A stretch of 64,000 nt of DNA, taken from NCBI GenBank assembly GCA_947625305.1, contig CANQNW010000003.1, positions 1 to 64,000 on the forward strand, in the 5' to 3' direction. Position 1 is the stretch's first letter, and every line of letters starts with the position of its first letter. Positions 63,273-64,000 of the stretch are shown piece by piece. The stretch is from Candidatus Gastranaerophilales bacterium (GTDB taxonomy: Bacteria; Cyanobacteriota; Vampirovibrionia; Gastranaerophilales; Gastranaerophilaceae). Both the position numbers and the translations under genes were made by a program. The notes beneath the pieces were generated by a model that ran no database searches, had not been told where the DNA came from, and saw only the letters and a program-made list of their open reading frames with translations.

Positions 63273-64000
63273 TTATGATGTTTGTGAAGTGTTATAACAT
63301 TCGCAATTATTTCTTTCAATAGGAACATTTTCTATAATTGATAATAATAATTGTTTTAATCTGCTTATATTGTTTTTAAATACATGGATTACTTCCTGAT
63401 GAGTAACGGGAGGCACATCACCTACTAAACCCGCATCATAATCCGTTATTAAGGCTATTGTTAAAGGACACATATCCAGTTCACGAACTAAATGTACTTC
63501 AGGATACTGGCTCATATTGATAACTTCCCAGCCTTGATTTGTAAAGAATTTAGATTCCGCTTTTGTTGTAAATCTAGGGCCGTTAATAATAACAACAGTA
63601 CCTGTTTCATGAACCGTTATACCTTGTTTTTTAGCTTGTTCTATTGCAATCTGCCTTAATTCAGGGCAATAAGGGTCTGCTGCAGAAGGATGAATACAAT
63701 TCGGACCTTCAAAAAATGTATTTTTTCTTCCGTCAGTCCAATCAATAAATTGATCGCATATTACAAAATCCCCCGGTTTTACGTGTTTTTGCAGACTGCC
63801 TGCCGCACAAGGTGATATAACTCTTGTAACACCTAAAGATTTTAAAGCCCAAACATTAGCTCTATAATTTACTAAATGCGGTAAAAATCTGTGGTCTCTG
63901 CCGTGACGGGGGATAAATGCAACTTTTTTTCCGTATATTTCACCTATTGTTATTGCATCAGAAGGGCTTCCATAAGGGGTATCTATTGTTATTTCCTCAA
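63273..64000 (-). CDS. mtnP: S-methyl-5'-thioadenosine phosphorylase, partial
   Basis: The gene continues past the right edge; 242 C-terminal codons are visible. The minus-strand frame reads through DTPYGSPSDAITIGEIYGK, FIPRHGRDHRFLPH, NYRANVWALKSLGV, NGPRFTTKAES and EVINMSQYPEVHLVRELDMC, the signatures of MTA phosphorylase/purine nucleoside phosphorylase. The VINMSxxPEVxLARE segment and TDYDAG favour methylthioadenosine as substrate, part of methionine salvage. The usual I-x-V-S-A-V-G phosphate loop is VISPCAAGSL here. The ATG at 63515 is internal and not the start. Confidence 0.9.
   Translation of the reverse strand, partial: EEITIDTPYGSPSDAITIGEIYGKKVAFIPRHGRDHRFLPHLVNYRANVWALKSLGVTRVISPCAAGSLQKHVKPGDFVICDQFIDWTDGRKNTFFEGPNCIHPSAADPYCPELRQIAIEQAKKQGITVHETGTVVIINGPRFTTKAESKFFTNQGWEVINMSQYPEVHLVRELDMCPLTIALITDYDAGLVGDVPPVTHQEVIHVFKNNISRLKQLLLSIIENVPIERNNCECYNTSQTS

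Noticed and set aside
63273-63515. 80-codon stand-alone ORF at the right edge
   Set aside because: Its ATG is an internal methionine (VINMSQYPEV) of the longer mtnP frame, which continues beyond the window.
1-64000. tRNA genes, rRNA genes, CRISPR arrays and insertion sequences
   Set aside because: None was recognised on reading both strands: no direct-repeat arrays, no transposase motifs and no cloverleaf-like CCA-ended segments. A tRNA scan would be needed to exclude a missed tRNA.

Overview
The window is about 64 kb of low-GC (roughly 30% by eye), densely packed bacterial DNA. It encodes Gram-negative envelope functions: lipid A synthesis, an autotransporter, TonB-like proteins and MBOAT/SGNH surface O-acylation. 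It also encodes anaerobic fermentation (pyruvate formate-lyase). ClpC and BioY resemble cyanobacterial versions, there are no photosynthesis genes, and several large uncharacterised proteins carry short N-terminal FKSG/SFG-type motifs. My best inference is a gut-type, non-photosynthetic cyanobacterial relative (Vampirovibrionia/Melainabacteria, order Gastranaerophilales). The placement is from memory of these families and has not been tested by a search.

Layout: 1-766 is the start of a gene with a phage-like N-terminal motif, leaving the left edge. 1179-5449 is an lpxD-lpxC-fabZ-lpxA-aminopeptidase operon. 5452-6875 holds an XRE regulator divergent from a TupA-like ATP-grasp gene, which is followed by a 52-residue peptide gene. 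6872-9382 is an HD-GYP/GAF sensor with a LuxR response regulator. 9451-15664 has a glycosyltransferase, a secreted VWA protein, and a four-gene operon of VirB10-like, membrane and two TonB-like proteins. 15816-18404 is an autotransporter. 18401-24132 holds a CstA-type transporter, a secreted PHP protein, a flavin oxidoreductase and a GT39-like enzyme. 24136-27147 is metY-metX-metW. 27186-28684 is a GT39-like gene interrupted by a poly-G tract.

28801-34546 holds an SGNH protein, two lineage-type hypotheticals and rqcH. 34846-36113 is a MerR-controlled flavoprotein operon with a textbook 19-bp-spacer operator. 36153-37682 is trpR-trpB without trpA. 37679-47938 is a surface O-acylation region: a minus-strand operon whose MBOAT lacks both conserved histidines, opposite a plus-strand operon with an intact MBOAT, an acyl-CoA synthetase, an RlhA-like U32 protein and a second CstA. 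48361-51459 is a pyruvate formate-lyase operon in which the glycyl-radical domain is a separate gene. 51655-53843 is a CoA transferase plus lipA. The remainder is housekeeping: clpC, TPR proteins, tlyA, tatD, hemW, rimI, bioY, a yggT-family gene and partial mtnP.

The most notable observations are the ATP-grasp/small-peptide pair with its duplicated operator, the split pyruvate formate-lyase, the 9-G tract that puts a glycosyltransferase out of frame, the colinear MBOAT pair (His284/His324 versus Asn284/Lys324), and the trpRB unit. No tRNA, rRNA, CRISPR array or insertion sequence was recognised.
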